Numbered from the stretch's first letter, positions 8,097-19,395 are shown. The stretch: 64,000 nucleotides of DNA from Acinetobacter baumannii (GCF_009759685.1 NZ_CP046654.1:2170001-2234000), one strand, 5' to 3'. Numbers and translations: made by a program. Notes: generated by a model from the sequence alone, not told the origin.

Positions 8097-8675
8097 TTAG
8101 CGGTTTTGGATCACCATTGTAATACGGTTTTCTTTATCTTCAGCAAGAGCCTGCTTTAAAACCAGTTTATTTGGTAGAGTTTGTTCACCATCATAACTAA
8201 AATTAACTGTCCAGCCATCTTCGATGAGTTGGCTCACACGATTTGCATTATCTTTACTAATTTGAGCATTTAAAGTTGCAGGTTTCGCTAAAATCCAACT
8301 GGTTAAATGAGTAATTGGTGCTTGCCAGCCAGTTGCACGCTCTAAAAGTTCTTCAGGAGATGCAGCTGTAATCAGTCCAGTTTTAGCACTGTTTAGAGTA
8401 ACTTCACCAGGTTTACCCTGAATTTGTGTTTTTCCAACACCTAAAATACCGCTTAATTCGATATCGAAATTGTCTTGCTGTTGAATCCATGTAAAGAATG
8501 CACTACCCGTTTGTTGGGGGGTGCGTACTCCAATTTTACCTTGTAAATTGAAGTGTTTTTCGTCTTGTACTTGGTGGGTAACTGCAGCTTTAGGTTGAGT
8601 AAAATGCTGACAACCGGTTAAAAATAAAACACTTGATCCACAGATCGCTGTGCACAGTTGGGCAAGTTTGCTCAT
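8097..8675 (-). CDS. lolB: outer-membrane lipoprotein receptor LolB
   Basis: LolB takes lipoproteins from the periplasmic carrier LolA and inserts them in the outer membrane. It is itself a lipoprotein: the signal peptide ends in the lipobox LTGC with Cys22 as the lipidated residue. The 192 residues match the family, and the pattern of beta strands (FNLQGKIGVRTPQQTGSAFF onward) with hydrophobic loops fits. The order TPR gene-lolB-ispE with 4- and 18-base gaps indicates one operon. The lolB-ispE-prs linkage is conserved in many gammaproteobacteria. Confidence 0.93.
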   Translation of the reverse strand: MSKLAQLCTAICGSSVLFLTGCQHFTQPKAAVTHQVQDEKHFNLQGKIGVRTPQQTGSAFFTWIQQQDNFDIELSGILGVGKTQIQGKPGEVTLNSAKTGLITAASPEELLERATGWQAPITHLTSWILAKPATLNAQISKDNANRVSQLIEDGWTVNFSYDGEQTLPNKLVLKQALAEDKENRITMVIQNR

Positions 8676-8679
8676 AAAT

Positions 8680-10389
8680 TTAACTCTTTTTTGCAGATGT
8701 AGGTAAAATTAACGCATCAAGTTGTTGTAATTGTGGATCATTTGCGTGCTTTTGTTTCAGTTGTTGTAACACGGCACTGAACTGAGTTAATGATCCTTGC
8801 ATATAAAGTGCCTTAGCGTAACGAATGCCAATATTTATGTTATGACTTAGTTCATATGCTTTGCCTAAAGCTTCCGCAGCCGCTTCATAATCATTTTGTA
8901 AAAATGCGATATAGCCTAGCGTATCCAGAATAGAAGCTTGTTCAGGGGCATATTCTAAAGCCTGTTCAGCATATTGACGTGCTTCCTTAAGCCTACGATT
9001 TTGCAAAGCTAATGTATAAGCATAGGCGTTTAGATACGTTGGGCTATTGGGTTCTAACTGTAATAATTGTTTGAGTGTTTTATCGAGTTTATCGCGGTCA
9101 GTATAAGGGTCTAATAATAAAACTTCTGCATAGATGAGCTCCGGATCATCTGGTAAGTTTTTGATCGCTTCATCTAATAAGTTTAATGCAGCTTTTTTAT
9201 TGCCCATCTTCTTTAAAATTTCAGCTTGAGCTTGGTAAAGAAAACTTGCATGCTGAGGATAATTGACTCGCTCTTGGGTTAAAAAGCGTAAAGCATCGTG
9301 TAGGTTTTCTTGTTTATCATAGATTGCAATGAGATTGCGTCTTGAAACAATATACAAACTACCATCGACTAAACGGTAGTAAGCTTTAGCAGTTTCATAA
9401 TGTTGTTTTCTTTCAGCATTAATCGCTAAGTAGTAATACGCCTCATTTTGATATTTTGCAGAGTTGCGTAAATCAACCAGATATTGTTCTGCTTTGTCAT
9501 ATTGCTTAAGGTCAATACTGGTTAAACCAGCAATAAACAAAGCCTCTTCAGCATGAGGATTGCTTTCAATAATTTTCTCTAATTTTTCAAGAGCAAGCTG
9601 GGGTTGATTAATCTGGATGAGGTAACGTACTTCGGCTAGGCGAATGTCTAGGTTTTTCTTATATTTACGGCTTGATTTTGCATACCATTTTAAAGCGCCT
9701 TCCTGATCACTGAGTGCGATTAGTAAATTGGCTTTCATTAAGATAAAGCTGGTCACTTTAGGGCGACGGCGTAGTGCGCGATTAATGGTACTTAAGGCTG
9801 GTTCTAACTGACCATTTTGTGCTTCTAGGTTGGCAATAAGCGCTAAGATGGATGGGTTGTCTTTCTCTGCACTAGAACGTAAAGCGGTTAATAAAACTTC
9901 TCGATCCTGTGCATTTTCAGGTGCAATGCTTGCCAAAATTTGTTCAAGATCGGCAGTGGGATCTATTTTTAAAATTTTATCTAAAGTCTCGGCAGCAAGC
10001 TGATATTCATGTGTTTTTAGCGCAATATGCGATAAATAAAATAAAGCAGGGACATCTTTAGGCTCTTGAACAACCCAATGTGTTGCAATATTTAATGCAG
10101 CTTGTAAGTCGTTATATTCAAGTGCAACGTCTAATGCACGCTGTTTAATTGTTGTTGAGTTGCTTTTTATCGCAAGCACTGTGTAATTGTGCAGTGCTGT
10201 GGGAATATCGTCATAAGCTAAGGCAAATTCAGCAACCATACTCTGCTGTAAAGCCTGATCAAATGAATGCACGGCATAGGTCTCTTGCACTGGACGTGCA
10301 TAGACATATGAGGACATGCTACCTAACAATAAGAATGTGGTAGAATACTGTCTTATCGAAGCACCGTTAAAATTAATACGGCTATTCAT
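8680..10389 (-). CDS. tetratricopeptide-repeat protein with signal peptide
   Basis: This 569-residue protein starts with a probable signal peptide ending near the VYARP stretch and consists largely of TPR helices from about residue 50 to the end. Typical TPR consensus is seen in ALDTLGYIAFLQNDYEAAAEALGKA-like segments (written here in pieces) and in repeated A-L-P patterns. I start at ATG 10389 and not the TTG at 10398. It leads the operon TPR-lolB-ispE, divergent from hemA. Orthologues beside lolB occur in Pseudomonas and Acinetobacter. A role as a periplasmic scaffold in envelope biogenesis is inferred from location and fold; no specific partner is known to me. Confidence 0.85.
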   Translation of the reverse strand: MNSRINFNGASIRQYSTTFLLLGSMSSYVYARPVQETYAVHSFDQALQQSMVAEFALAYDDIPTALHNYTVLAIKSNSTTIKQRALDVALEYNDLQAALNIATHWVVQEPKDVPALFYLSHIALKTHEYQLAAETLDKILKIDPTADLEQILASIAPENAQDREVLLTALRSSAEKDNPSILALIANLEAQNGQLEPALSTINRALRRRPKVTSFILMKANLLIALSDQEGALKWYAKSSRKYKKNLDIRLAEVRYLIQINQPQLALEKLEKIIESNPHAEEALFIAGLTSIDLKQYDKAEQYLVDLRNSAKYQNEAYYYLAINAERKQHYETAKAYYRLVDGSLYIVSRRNLIAIYDKQENLHDALRFLTQERVNYPQHASFLYQAQAEILKKMGNKKAALNLLDEAIKNLPDDPELIYAEVLLLDPYTDRDKLDKTLKQLLQLEPNSPTYLNAYAYTLALQNRRLKEARQYAEQALEYAPEQASILDTLGYIAFLQNDYEAAAEALGKAYELSHNINIGIRYAKALYMQGSLTQFSAVLQQLKQKHANDPQLQQLDALILPTSAKKS

Positions 10390-10477
10390 TTGACGCAATT
10401 TTTATTGATCCAAAGTAATGCTTTTTATGACACCGATGTTGCACAATAGCATAAATTTAGCGAAATGATGATCTGAT

Positions 10478-11761
10478 ATGTCTTTCTTTGCATTGGGTGT
10501 CAACCATCAAACAGCTTCTGTAGAACTCCGCGAGCAAATTGCTTTCAATGCAGAGCGATTAAGTAATTTGCTTGCCGAACAACGTCATCACGAGTCTTTA
10601 AAAGACTTAGTGGTTGTCTCAACGTGTAACCGTACAGAAGTCTACGCCATGGCGGAAGATGCCGAAAGCCTTCTGAAATGGTTAGCCGATGCCAATAATA
10701 TTGATGTAAAGCAGTTAATTCATCATGTTTATCGTTACGAAAATGCTCAAGCCATCACACATTTAATGCGTGTAGCAAGTGGTTTGGACTCACTCATGTT
10801 GGGCGAACCGCAAATTTTAGGGCAGGTGAAAAGTGCTCTAGCATTGTCTAAAGAAGCGCAAACAGTTTCTCCAGAATTAAATAGTGTATTTGAGTACGCT
10901 TTTTACGCCGCTAAACGTGTGCGCTCTGAAACAGCTGTAGGTAGTCATGCCGTTTCAATGGGTTATGCAGTTGCCCAGCTCGCTTTACAGGTTTTTAGTA
11001 AACCTGAAAAACTAACGGTTATGGTGGTTGCTGCAGGCGAAATGAACAGCCTTGTTGCCAAGCATTTAGCTGAAATGGGCGTCGCCAAGATGATTATTTG
11101 TAATCGTAGCCGTGAACGTGCCGATCAATTGGCCCAAGAAATTGCACATCAAGTTGAAGTTGAGATTATTGATTTTTCAGATTTGGCTGAGAATCTATAT
11201 CGTGCCGATGTTGTTTCAAGTTGTACGGGTAGTTTGCATCAGGTTATTGCTTATGCAGATGTCAAAACTGCATTAAAAAAACGCCGTTATCAGCAAATGT
11301 TAATGGTCGATTTAGCTGTACCGCGTGATATTGACCCTAAAGTAGAGTCGCTTGATGGAGTGTATTTATACGGTGTAGATGATCTACAAAGTGTGATTGA
11401 TGAAAACTTGGCTCAACGTCGTCAAGCGGCTGTTGAAGCTGAGGTGATGGTTAATCAGTTAGCCACCCAGCTAATTACGCATCAAAAAGTCAAAGAGGCG
11501 GGCAGTAAAATTCATGCTTATCGCCAACATAGTGAAGAAATTAGCCAGCGAGAGCTTACCCATGCATTAGAGGCTCTGCATCATGGTGGAAATCCTGAGC
11601 AAGTGTTGCAGCAATTTGCCCATCGTTTGACGCAAAAACTAATACATCCGACCTCTATGTTGTTGCGTGAAGCTGCAAAAGCAGAGAGCCCAGACTATTT
11701 TGAATGGTTACAGCAGCATTTACAGGATGTATTTGATCATGAGCGAAAACCCAAACGTTAA
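10478..11761 (+). CDS. hemA: glutamyl-tRNA reductase
   Basis: HemA reduces glutamyl-tRNA to glutamate-1-semialdehyde, the first committed step of tetrapyrrole synthesis by the C5 route. The 427 residues (418 in E. coli) contain the catalytic cysteine at residue 50 in [25 protein letters not shown], the NADPH-binding region around [19 protein letters not shown] near 180-205, and the C-terminal dimerisation helices. It is divergent from the TPR-lolB operon. Its stop overlaps the dnaG stop on the other strand by three bases, with no room for a terminator between them. Confidence 0.96.
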   Translation: MSFFALGVNHQTASVELREQIAFNAERLSNLLAEQRHHESLKDLVVVSTCNRTEVYAMAEDAESLLKWLADANNIDVKQLIHHVYRYENAQAITHLMRVASGLDSLMLGEPQILGQVKSALALSKEAQTVSPELNSVFEYAFYAAKRVRSETAVGSHAVSMGYAVAQLALQVFSKPEKLTVMVVAAGEMNSLVAKHLAEMGVAKMIICNRSRERADQLAQEIAHQVEVEIIDFSDLAENLYRADVVSSCTGSLHQVIAYADVKTALKKRRYQQMLMVDLAVPRDIDPKVESLDGVYLYGVDDLQSVIDENLAQRRQAAVEAEVMVNQLATQLITHQKVKEAGSKIHAYRQHSEEISQRELTHALEALHHGGNPEQVLQQFAHRLTQKLIHPTSMLLREAAKAESPDYFEWLQQHLQDVFDHERKPKR

Positions 11762-13623
11762 GAAAGAAGCCTTAAGCTAATCTGTTTGGTAAGTTCATTG
11801 AGTTGTTGTCTTAAGTTTCTTGACTCAACTAATGAGATTTTAGATTTTAGTTTTTGACGTAAATATCTTTCTTGTAAGCCTAAAGCATATTCTTTTGCGA
11901 GTTTATCTGCTACTTCCGGTGCTTGAGTTAAGGCTTGAATATTGGTCCTTTGCATAATATCTGCAATTTCATGGCAATAACTGCTACAAGCACCTAAAAC
12001 ATAGTAGGTAGCTAGTTCTTGGTCATCAGGCAATTCGTCAAATATACGGTTTAAAATTGCTAATATTTTAGCCAACAGCTCATCTTGCGGAATATAAGCC
12101 CTTAATCCTTCAAAATGAATATAAAGAAACGGATGGTGCATCAAAATTGCAATTGCAAAGTCTTCATCTTTCGTTTGAATATTAAAAGATAGTGATGCAT
12201 CGTGGCTAATTTGTGGAGTGAAGCGCTTACCTAAGCCTAATTTTTCACGGAAAGATTGGGTTAGTAGATAGCGAAAAGACCCTTGTTTTGGCAATAACTC
12301 GGTCAATTCTCTTAATTCGCCCATAACAAGACTTTTACCTTCGGGCGTACTAATGTCATGTTGCCCAGTAAGATGAGCAAAAACAAAGTCAGAAAGTAAA
12401 GGAGCTTGCTGTAGAAGCTTCTGGAAATTTTCCACCCCTTCACGGCGGATTAAAGAGTCAGGGTCATGGTCATTTGGCAATACAAAGAATTTGAGCTCAC
12501 GACCATCATTGAGTAAGGGTAATGCAATTTCTAAAGTTCGGCGTGCGGCCTTTTGACCTGCAGCATCCCCGTCAAAAGCAATCGTAATCCGGTTATTTTG
12601 TTTAAATAAGATATTAAGGTGTTCGGTATTACTTGCTGTTCCTAAAGTCGCAACTGCACCAGTAATGCCATATTGCTGTAAAGCAATGACATCCATATAT
12701 CCTTCGACCATTAACCAGTCATTTGCTTTTAATTTTCGGCCTTCATATAGCCCATATAGTAATTGATTTTTGTGGAATACTTCCGAATCGGGCGAGTTGA
12801 TGTATTTAGGTTTAATTTCATCATTGAGCGCACGACCACCAAAGCCAACTACACGGCCTTTAGGGTCCCGAATTGGAAAAATAACACGATCACGTAAAAG
12901 GTCGAAGTCACGACCACTATCGCTTGAACGGATGAGGCCAAGCTGCTTTAAGCCCTCAATATCATAAGGGAAAGCTTTTTCCAGATGCTGCCAGTCTTCA
13001 GGAGCATAACCTAAACGCCAGAACTGAATAGTCTGGTCACTTAAACCGCGTTGCTTAAAGTAATTTTTAGCTTTTTGACTAGTCGGTAATTGATGTTCAT
13101 AAAACTGGGCAACATTTTCTAGAAGGTCATATAAATTACCTTCTTGTACTGGCTCATCAAAGCTAAATGGCTGTTCAAACTGGGCAAAGGGATCATCAAA
13201 ATATACGGGTTCAAACGTATTGTACTGATCTTCTATAGGTGCTTGAGTAGTCGGTTCAGCAACCGTTTTGGGCGGTGTTGATGGTTTTGTAACTTGGCGT
13301 GTATAAGACAGTTTTTTATTATCAGTATTATCTTTTGGTAATTCGACTCCCGTATTACTCGATAATTCCTTCATCACATCAATAAAGTTCCGGTTATCAA
13401 TGTCCATTAGGAAGCGAATAGCATTTCCGTTCGCCTGACAGCCAAAGCAGTGATAATACTGTTTATCGCGGTAAACATGGAAAGAAGGCGTTTTCTCTTG
13501 ATGAAAAGGGCAACAACCAGAATAAGTTCGTCCGGTTTTTTTCAGTTTCACACGTTGACCAATTAGATCGACAATATCTGTGCGATCTAAGATCTGATCA
13601 ATCGTATGCTGTGGAATTGCCAT
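11758..13623 (-). CDS. dnaG: DNA primase
   Basis: DnaG makes RNA primers at the replication fork. The CHC2-type zinc finger uses Cys38, His41, Cys59 and Cys62. The TOPRIM core carries [10 protein letters not shown] and the acidic [10 protein letters not shown] motif, and a C-terminal helicase-binding domain follows. At 621 residues it is about 40 longer than E. coli DnaG. The surplus is a proline-, glutamine- and acid-rich linker at about residues 100-160, between zinc finger and polymerase core. The usual rpsU-dnaG-rpoD macromolecular operon is absent: bamD lies upstream behind a terminator and hemA converges from the other side. Confidence 0.96.
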   Translation of the reverse strand: MAIPQHTIDQILDRTDIVDLIGQRVKLKKTGRTYSGCCPFHQEKTPSFHVYRDKQYYHCFGCQANGNAIRFLMDIDNRNFIDVMKELSSNTGVELPKDNTDNKKLSYTRQVTKPSTPPKTVAEPTTQAPIEDQYNTFEPVYFDDPFAQFEQPFSFDEPVQEGNLYDLLENVAQFYEHQLPTSQKAKNYFKQRGLSDQTIQFWRLGYAPEDWQHLEKAFPYDIEGLKQLGLIRSSDSGRDFDLLRDRVIFPIRDPKGRVVGFGGRALNDEIKPKYINSPDSEVFHKNQLLYGLYEGRKLKANDWLMVEGYMDVIALQQYGITGAVATLGTASNTEHLNILFKQNNRITIAFDGDAAGQKAARRTLEIALPLLNDGRELKFFVLPNDHDPDSLIRREGVENFQKLLQQAPLLSDFVFAHLTGQHDISTPEGKSLVMGELRELTELLPKQGSFRYLLTQSFREKLGLGKRFTPQISHDASLSFNIQTKDEDFAIAILMHHPFLYIHFEGLRAYIPQDELLAKILAILNRIFDELPDDQELATYYVLGACSSYCHEIADIMQRTNIQALTQAPEVADKLAKEYALGLQERYLRQKLKSKISLVESRNLRQQLNELTKQISLRLLS

Positions 13624-13722
13624 AATTCAGATAACCGTGTTTAAACTAATGATGCGATAGGTCAGATTATTCTGACATGATGAATCGAGATATGCCCGAT
13701 AAATATTTTACTATTTTATAAA

Positions 13723-13760
13723 AACAAACAGGCAAGTGATATTACTTGCCTGTTTGTTGG
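13723..13760 (-). terminator. terminator of bamD
   Basis: A 15-bp perfect stem (AACAAACAGGCAAGT with ACTTGCCTGTTTGTT) with a 6-base loop is followed on the minus strand by TTTTATAAA. It isolates bamD from dnaG. Confidence 0.85.
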
Positions 13761-13781
13761 TTATTTTTAAGCTTTTATTGC

Positions 13782-14939
13782 TTATTGAGCAGCGTCATCT
13801 GCTTCGTTATCTGCTGGTGAGGCACTCGGTGCTTCACTCGAAGACGTTGCTGGTGCAATTGTTGCGCCTTCTGCTGCTTTTGGCTCAGGTTTATCTAGTA
13901 AACCGAAGCTTAAGCGATTAGTCCAACTACGTTCACTTTTTGGTGCTTCAACAGGTGTGTTAGTTGTTTCTTCAGTTTCTTCTTTACCCGAGTTACCAAT
14001 TAAACCAAAGCTTACGCGGTTTAGTAGACTACGTTTTGGTTCAGCTTCAGAAGAAGTAGTCGTATCTGGTGTTACAGACTTAGATTCACGACCAAGAATA
14101 CCTAAGGTTGCACGGTTGATCCAGTTACCTTCTTTACGTGCAGCACGCATGTTGACAGTGCCGTTTTTATTGACAAGGCTCGGATAATTAAGTTTTAAAA
14201 CTTCGATGTATTGTTGCGAAGTTGCCTTATCACCTAATTGGTCATAGCTATATGCCAAAGTTGCTAAAGCTTCTGGTACTTGAGGTGTTTGCGGGTAGTG
14301 TTCAATCACCCATTGTGAACGTTCAGCCGCGGCAATCCACGCTTTACGTTTAACGTTAAAACGCGCTGCATTCATTTCACTTTCAGCAAGCTCTTGTCCA
14401 ATAAACTTCATACGCTGTGCTGCATCGACAGAATACTGGCTACTTGGGAAGCGACGGATAAGATCAACAAAGTTTTGATATGCAACTTTTAAATAACTCA
14501 CATCACGGTGAGATTGTTGCAAAGAGGTGTAACGCAACAAGCTATCGTAGTTCATCTCCATATTAGATACGCCACGTACGTAGTAAGCATAATCTACATT
14601 TGGATGCTGAGGATTTAAACGAATAAAACGTTCTGCGAGTGCAATCGCACCTTCATAATCTTTTTGCTTAAATTTTGAATAGAGAAGTTCAAGTTGTGCT
14701 TGTTGTGCGTATTGTCCAGTTGGATAATAAGTATCAATCGCTTCTAAAGATTTGGTAGCGTCAAGATATTGACCACGATCAAGAGCTTTTTGAGCCTTGT
14801 CAAAATATGCTTGTTCACTAGATTGAGGGCCAGTATCGACCACTTCTTTTTTACTTGGATTGCTGCTACAGCCCACAAATGCAGACGCTACACCTAAAGA
14901 TAAGGCAAGCATCGTAATTTTATAACGTGGTAGCGACAT
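13782..14939 (-). CDS. bamD: outer-membrane assembly lipoprotein BamD with long C-terminal tail
   Basis: BamD is the essential lipoprotein of the BAM complex that folds beta-barrels into the outer membrane. The lipobox FVGC places the lipidated Cys24. Residues about 40-255 hold the TPR-like helices (AYFDKAQKALDRGQYLDA, YAYYVRGVSN). At 385 residues it is some 140 longer than E. coli BamD (245). The excess is a tail from about residue 270, rich in S, T, E, P and A, in which a short block recurs three times: NRATLGIL at 275, NRVSFGLI at 307 and NRLSFGLL at 341. It is divergent from rluD-pgeF, the usual yfiO-rluD-yfiH grouping. Confidence 0.93.
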   Translation of the reverse strand: MSLPRYKITMLALSLGVASAFVGCSSNPSKKEVVDTGPQSSEQAYFDKAQKALDRGQYLDATKSLEAIDTYYPTGQYAQQAQLELLYSKFKQKDYEGAIALAERFIRLNPQHPNVDYAYYVRGVSNMEMNYDSLLRYTSLQQSHRDVSYLKVAYQNFVDLIRRFPSSQYSVDAAQRMKFIGQELAESEMNAARFNVKRKAWIAAAERSQWVIEHYPQTPQVPEALATLAYSYDQLGDKATSQQYIEVLKLNYPSLVNKNGTVNMRAARKEGNWINRATLGILGRESKSVTPDTTTSSEAEPKRSLLNRVSFGLIGNSGKEETEETTNTPVEAPKSERSWTNRLSFGLLDKPEPKAAEGATIAPATSSSEAPSASPADNEADDAAQ

Positions 14940-15010
14940 AAAAACTCCTCTGTTATGTTGGGCAATGAGCTACAATTGCGCTATTAAACCACTTTTATCT
15001 AAATGATCAA

Positions 15011-16063
15011 ATGACTTCAGCACAATCTTCAAACACAAACTTCTCTGAAACAGACTTCAATTTACTAGAAGATTCTGAGGATGCAGATAACCATACTTCT
15101 GATACAACTGCAACACGTTTATCGTTGCAAGTTCAGTTAGATGAAAGCTACTTAGGGCAACGTATCGACCAAGTGGCAGCCATGGTGTGGAGTGAGTTTT
15201 CACGTGAAAAACTTAAACAATGGATGAAAGAAGGTCATCTGTTGGTAAATGGTAACATTGTCAAACCTAAATATCGTTGCGAAGGCAATGAAACGCTAAC
15301 TTTAAATGTTGAGCTTGAAGCACAGACCAACAGTCAACCAGAAAATATTCCACTCGATATTGTTTACGAAGATGAAGATATTTTAGTCATTAATAAACCG
15401 GTAGGTATGGTGGTTCATCCGGGCGCAGGTAATACCTCGGGTACTTTGGTCAATGCTTTGCTTTACCATTCACCTAAGTCAGCCGAGCTTTCACGTGCTG
15501 GTCTAGTACATCGTATTGATAAAGATACCAGTGGTTTACTAGTTGTTGCTAAAAATCTCGAAGCACAATTTTCTTTGAGTAAACAATTGGGAGATAAATC
15601 TGTTTATCGTATTTATGACTTAGTCACTTATGGCAATATTATTGCAGGTGGCACAATCGATGAGCCGATTAAAAGACATCCGGTTGACCGTGTAAAAATG
15701 GCAATTTTGCCGGGTGGGCGTGATGCTGTAACGCACTATAACGTGAAAGAGCGTTTTAGAGACTTTACCCGTGTACAAGCGCAACTTGAGACTGGCCGTA
15801 CCCACCAGATTCGCGTTCACTTTAGTTATATTGGACATGGTTTGGTCGGTGATCAAGTTTATATGAACCGTGTACGTATTCCGGCAGGGGCATCTGAGTT
15901 ACTCATCGAAACTTTACGCGGTTTTAAACGCCAAGCACTTCATGCTGCTAAATTGGGATTAAAACACCCTCGTACTGGTGAAGAAATGTTATTCGAAGCA
16001 CCATGGCCTGAAGATTTTACGCAGTTGGTTAATGTTTTACGTACAGAAAACGCTGCATATTAA
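15011..16063 (+). CDS. rluD: 23S rRNA pseudouridine(1911/1915/1917) synthase
   Basis: RluD modifies three uridines in helix 69 of 23S rRNA, at the subunit interface. After a 40-residue acidic N-terminal extension comes an S4 RNA-binding domain (about 45-100) and the catalytic domain. HRIDKDTSGL at 167-176 holds the catalytic Asp170, and INKPVGMVVHPG and TGRTHQIRVH are further family motifs. At 350 residues it is slightly longer than E. coli RluD (326) because of the N-terminal extension. Its TAA stop also forms part of the TAAGGA ribosome binding site of pgeF, so the two are coupled. Confidence 0.95.
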   Translation: MTSAQSSNTNFSETDFNLLEDSEDADNHTSDTTATRLSLQVQLDESYLGQRIDQVAAMVWSEFSREKLKQWMKEGHLLVNGNIVKPKYRCEGNETLTLNVELEAQTNSQPENIPLDIVYEDEDILVINKPVGMVVHPGAGNTSGTLVNALLYHSPKSAELSRAGLVHRIDKDTSGLLVVAKNLEAQFSLSKQLGDKSVYRIYDLVTYGNIIAGGTIDEPIKRHPVDRVKMAILPGGRDAVTHYNVKERFRDFTRVQAQLETGRTHQIRVHFSYIGHGLVGDQVYMNRVRIPAGASELLIETLRGFKRQALHAAKLGLKHPRTGEEMLFEAPWPEDFTQLVNVLRTENAAY

Positions 16064-16073
16064 GGACTGGTAT

Positions 16074-16811
16074 ATGGAATTTGTTCAAGGTTTACCTCAA
16101 GGCGTATTCGTAGGGCAGACACGAGTTCATCACCCTTTGGCATTACCAGCAGAGCAAACAGAGCTAACAGGTTTTAATCTTGCTTTGCACGTTAAAGACG
16201 AAGCTCAGCGTGTCCAGCAGCATCGGATGATGCTGTTAGATGAATTTGCTCAGTTTGGGGTTAAAAAAATGACATGGATGACCCAAACACATAGCACGAT
16301 TTGCCATACAGTAAATGAACAAATTCCCTTTACAGCTTTAATTGGCGACGGCTTGATTACGCAAACCAAAGGTCATGCGTTAATGATGATGACAGCCGAT
16401 TGTTTACCAGTCGTGCTTGGTAATGCTGAAGGTACAGAAATTGTTAACTTACATGCAGGTTGGCGAGGTTTAGCGGGAGGTATTATTGAAAATACAGTCG
16501 CTGCAATGCAGAGTCCTCCAACATGGGCATGGTTGGGTGCAGCGATTAGTCAACCTTGCTTTGAAATTGGAGCAGAGGTAAAAACTGCTTTTTGTAGTAA
16601 ATATCCTGAATTGGAAACTGCATTTATTGATGGGGCAGCTCCAAATAAATTTCATGCTGATTTGTATGCAATTGCTCGTTTTATCTTACAGAGCCTAGGA
16701 GTTGAAAAAGTTTTAGGGGGAGATCAGTGTTCATACCAACAGCAAGATGAATATTTTTCTTACCGCCGTGATGCTAAAACTGGCCGTATGGCAACTTTTG
16801 TTTTTATGTAG
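16074..16811 (+). CDS. pgeF: PgeF/YfiH-family multicopper-type laccase domain protein (purine nucleoside phosphorylase)
   Basis: The family (DUF152, formerly called polyphenol oxidase) is reported to act on purine nucleosides and, in E. coli YfiH, to correct misincorporation in peptidoglycan precursors. I start at ATG 16074, giving 245 residues (243 in E. coli), because TAAGGA at 16061-16066 is well placed. The open frame extends back to 15978 inside rluD without such a site. Metal-ligand motifs are visible: MTADCLPVVL, NLHAGWRGLAGG and the cysteine in ISQPCFEIG. It is translationally coupled to rluD and followed by a strong terminator. Confidence 0.9.
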   Translation: MEFVQGLPQGVFVGQTRVHHPLALPAEQTELTGFNLALHVKDEAQRVQQHRMMLLDEFAQFGVKKMTWMTQTHSTICHTVNEQIPFTALIGDGLITQTKGHALMMMTADCLPVVLGNAEGTEIVNLHAGWRGLAGGIIENTVAAMQSPPTWAWLGAAISQPCFEIGAEVKTAFCSKYPELETAFIDGAAPNKFHADLYAIARFILQSLGVEKVLGGDQCSYQQQDEYFSYRRDAKTGRMATFVFM

Positions 16812-16858
16812 TTTTGAAAAATCATATTTCTTCTTAAGGATATGATTGTTGTAATAAT

Positions 16859-16906
16859 ACTCTCTTATGTTGTTTAAATTTCAAAATAGCATAAGAGAGT
16901 TTTTTA
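16859..16906 (+). terminator. terminator of the rluD-pgeF operon
   Basis: An 11-bp perfect stem (ACTCTCTTATG with CATAAGAGAGT) with a 20-base AT-rich loop is followed by TTTTTTATTTT. Confidence 0.8.
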
Positions 16907-17031
16907 TTTTGAATTTTCCATATTTATTCAAGAAATTAAGGCAAGTACTGAGATTTCATGTTTATAGAGGAAGGTTTAGCAAGTTTTAATAAAATGATAA
17001 AATAGAAAAAATCGCTCAAAATATTAAGCTT

Positions 17032-17583
17032 ATGTCTTTGCCTGAAAAACATCTCTCTATTGTCTATCACAGTCCCTATGGTCACACTGCAAAGGTAGCG
17101 TCTGCTATCGCAAGTGGCGCCGAAGTGATGGGCGTCAAAGTACATGTGATGAATATTGAGCATATTGATTGGGATGTTTTAGATGCCTCACAGGGCATTA
17201 TTTTTGGTTCCCCAACTTATATGGGAAGCGTAACTGCCGATTTTAAAAAGTTTATGGATAGTACATCTAAACGTTGGAAAAATCGTTTATGGCAGGGTAA
17301 GTTAGCAGCGGGTTTTGCAAATTCGGGCGGTTTAAGTGGTGATAAACTAGCGGTTCTGCAACAACTTAACATTTTTGCGATGCAGCACGGCATGTTGTGG
17401 TCAGGTTTACCTTTAATGACAACAGGCCATACTGAAACCGATTTAAACCGTTTATCGAGCTGTTTAGGGTTGATGACTCAATCAGATAATGCACCTGTTG
17501 AAATTACACCGCCGCAAGGTGATTTAGATACTGCTAAATGGTTTGGTGAATATATTGCTGGGCTTTTATATAGATTAAATTAG
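17032..17583 (+). CDS. flavodoxin-family FMN protein, WrbA-like
   Basis: The 183-residue protein has a flavodoxin fold. SIVYHSPYGHTAKVASAIASG (shown in part) near residues 9-28 is the FMN phosphate loop, IIFGSPTYMGSV near 59-70 binds the isoalloxazine, and FANSGGLSGDKL holds the third loop as in WrbA and NAD(P)H:quinone oxidoreductases. Related proteins reduce quinones by two electrons, avoiding semiquinones. At 183 residues it is slightly shorter than E. coli WrbA (198), so I do not assign the symbol. It stands alone between terminators, with smpB converging. Confidence 0.8.
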   Translation: MSLPEKHLSIVYHSPYGHTAKVASAIASGAEVMGVKVHVMNIEHIDWDVLDASQGIIFGSPTYMGSVTADFKKFMDSTSKRWKNRLWQGKLAAGFANSGGLSGDKLAVLQQLNIFAMQHGMLWSGLPLMTTGHTETDLNRLSSCLGLMTQSDNAPVEITPPQGDLDTAKWFGEYIAGLLYRLN

Positions 17584-17591
17584 TGAAAAAT

Positions 17592-17620
17592 AAAAAAGCC
17601 TCTATAAAGAGGCTTTTTAG
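17592..17620. terminator. bidirectional terminator between the flavodoxin gene and smpB
   Basis: An 11-bp stem (AAAAAGCCTCT with AGAGGCTTTTT, loop ATAA) has A and T runs on opposite sides, and serves both converging genes. Confidence 0.85.
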
Positions 17621-17624
17621 TCTA

Positions 17625-18101
17625 TTACTTATGAAATATACGTGCTTTATCACGTTGCCAGTCACGTTCTTTTTCAGTCGCACGTTTATCGTGAAGTTGT
17701 TTACCTTTCACGAGTGCAATTTCAAGCTTAACCAGATGACCTTTCCAGTAACATGCTAATGGAACGCACGAATAACCTTTTTGGTTCACCGCACCCATAA
17801 GCTTTTCAAGTTCACGACGAGATAATAATAATTTTCGTGTACGTGTAGCTTCCGGCACAATATGTGTAGATGCAGAAAGGAGTGGTTGAATCTGAGCACC
17901 AAATAAGAATGCTTCACCATTTTTAAAAATGACATAACTTTCTGTCAAACTCATACGACCGGCACGTAAAGATTTTACTTCCCAGCCTAGTAAAGACATG
18001 CCAGCTTCAAATTTTTCTTCGATAAAATAATCATGACGGGCACGTTTGTTTTGTGCGATGGTTCCGCCATTATGTTTCTTTACTACTGTTGCTTTCGCCA
18101 T
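17625..18101 (-). CDS. smpB: SsrA-binding protein SmpB
   Basis: SmpB carries tmRNA to stalled ribosomes for trans-translation. The 158 residues (160 in E. coli) show the signature blocks [20 protein letters not shown] (shown as its core) and [12 protein letters not shown] near the N-terminus, and a basic C-terminal tail [18 protein letters not shown] that enters the empty mRNA channel. The tmRNA gene itself is not in the window. A divergent coaD starts 135 bases away. Confidence 0.96.
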   Translation of the reverse strand: MAKATVVKKHNGGTIAQNKRARHDYFIEEKFEAGMSLLGWEVKSLRAGRMSLTESYVIFKNGEAFLFGAQIQPLLSASTHIVPEATRTRKLLLSRRELEKLMGAVNQKGYSCVPLACYWKGHLVKLEIALVKGKQLHDKRATEKERDWQRDKARIFHK

Positions 18102-18233
18102 AATTCAAACTTCCACAATTGTCCCTATTGTGCCGTAAACTGATGCCAAGGTGAAGTTTTTTCCCACATATCAATATTTCGTCTCATGTATAACTTTTGC
18201 TAAAATAGGCGCACAATACAATTAGAGTACTAG

Positions 18234-18993
<760 letters not shown>

Positions 18994-19020
18994 TCAATAA
19001 ATTTGTTAATATGCGCCCTC

Positions 19021-19373
<353 letters not shown>

Positions 19374-19395
19374 CTCATTTTATTGAAAATTTTTC

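Noticed and set aside
15978..16073. N-terminal extension of pgeF into rluD
   Set aside because: The extension has no family match, whereas the TAAGGA site at the rluD stop sets the start at 16074.
16859..16906. Possible mobile-element end or small RNA because of long inverted repeat
   Set aside because: The T run and position behind pgeF mark a terminator; there is no transposase.
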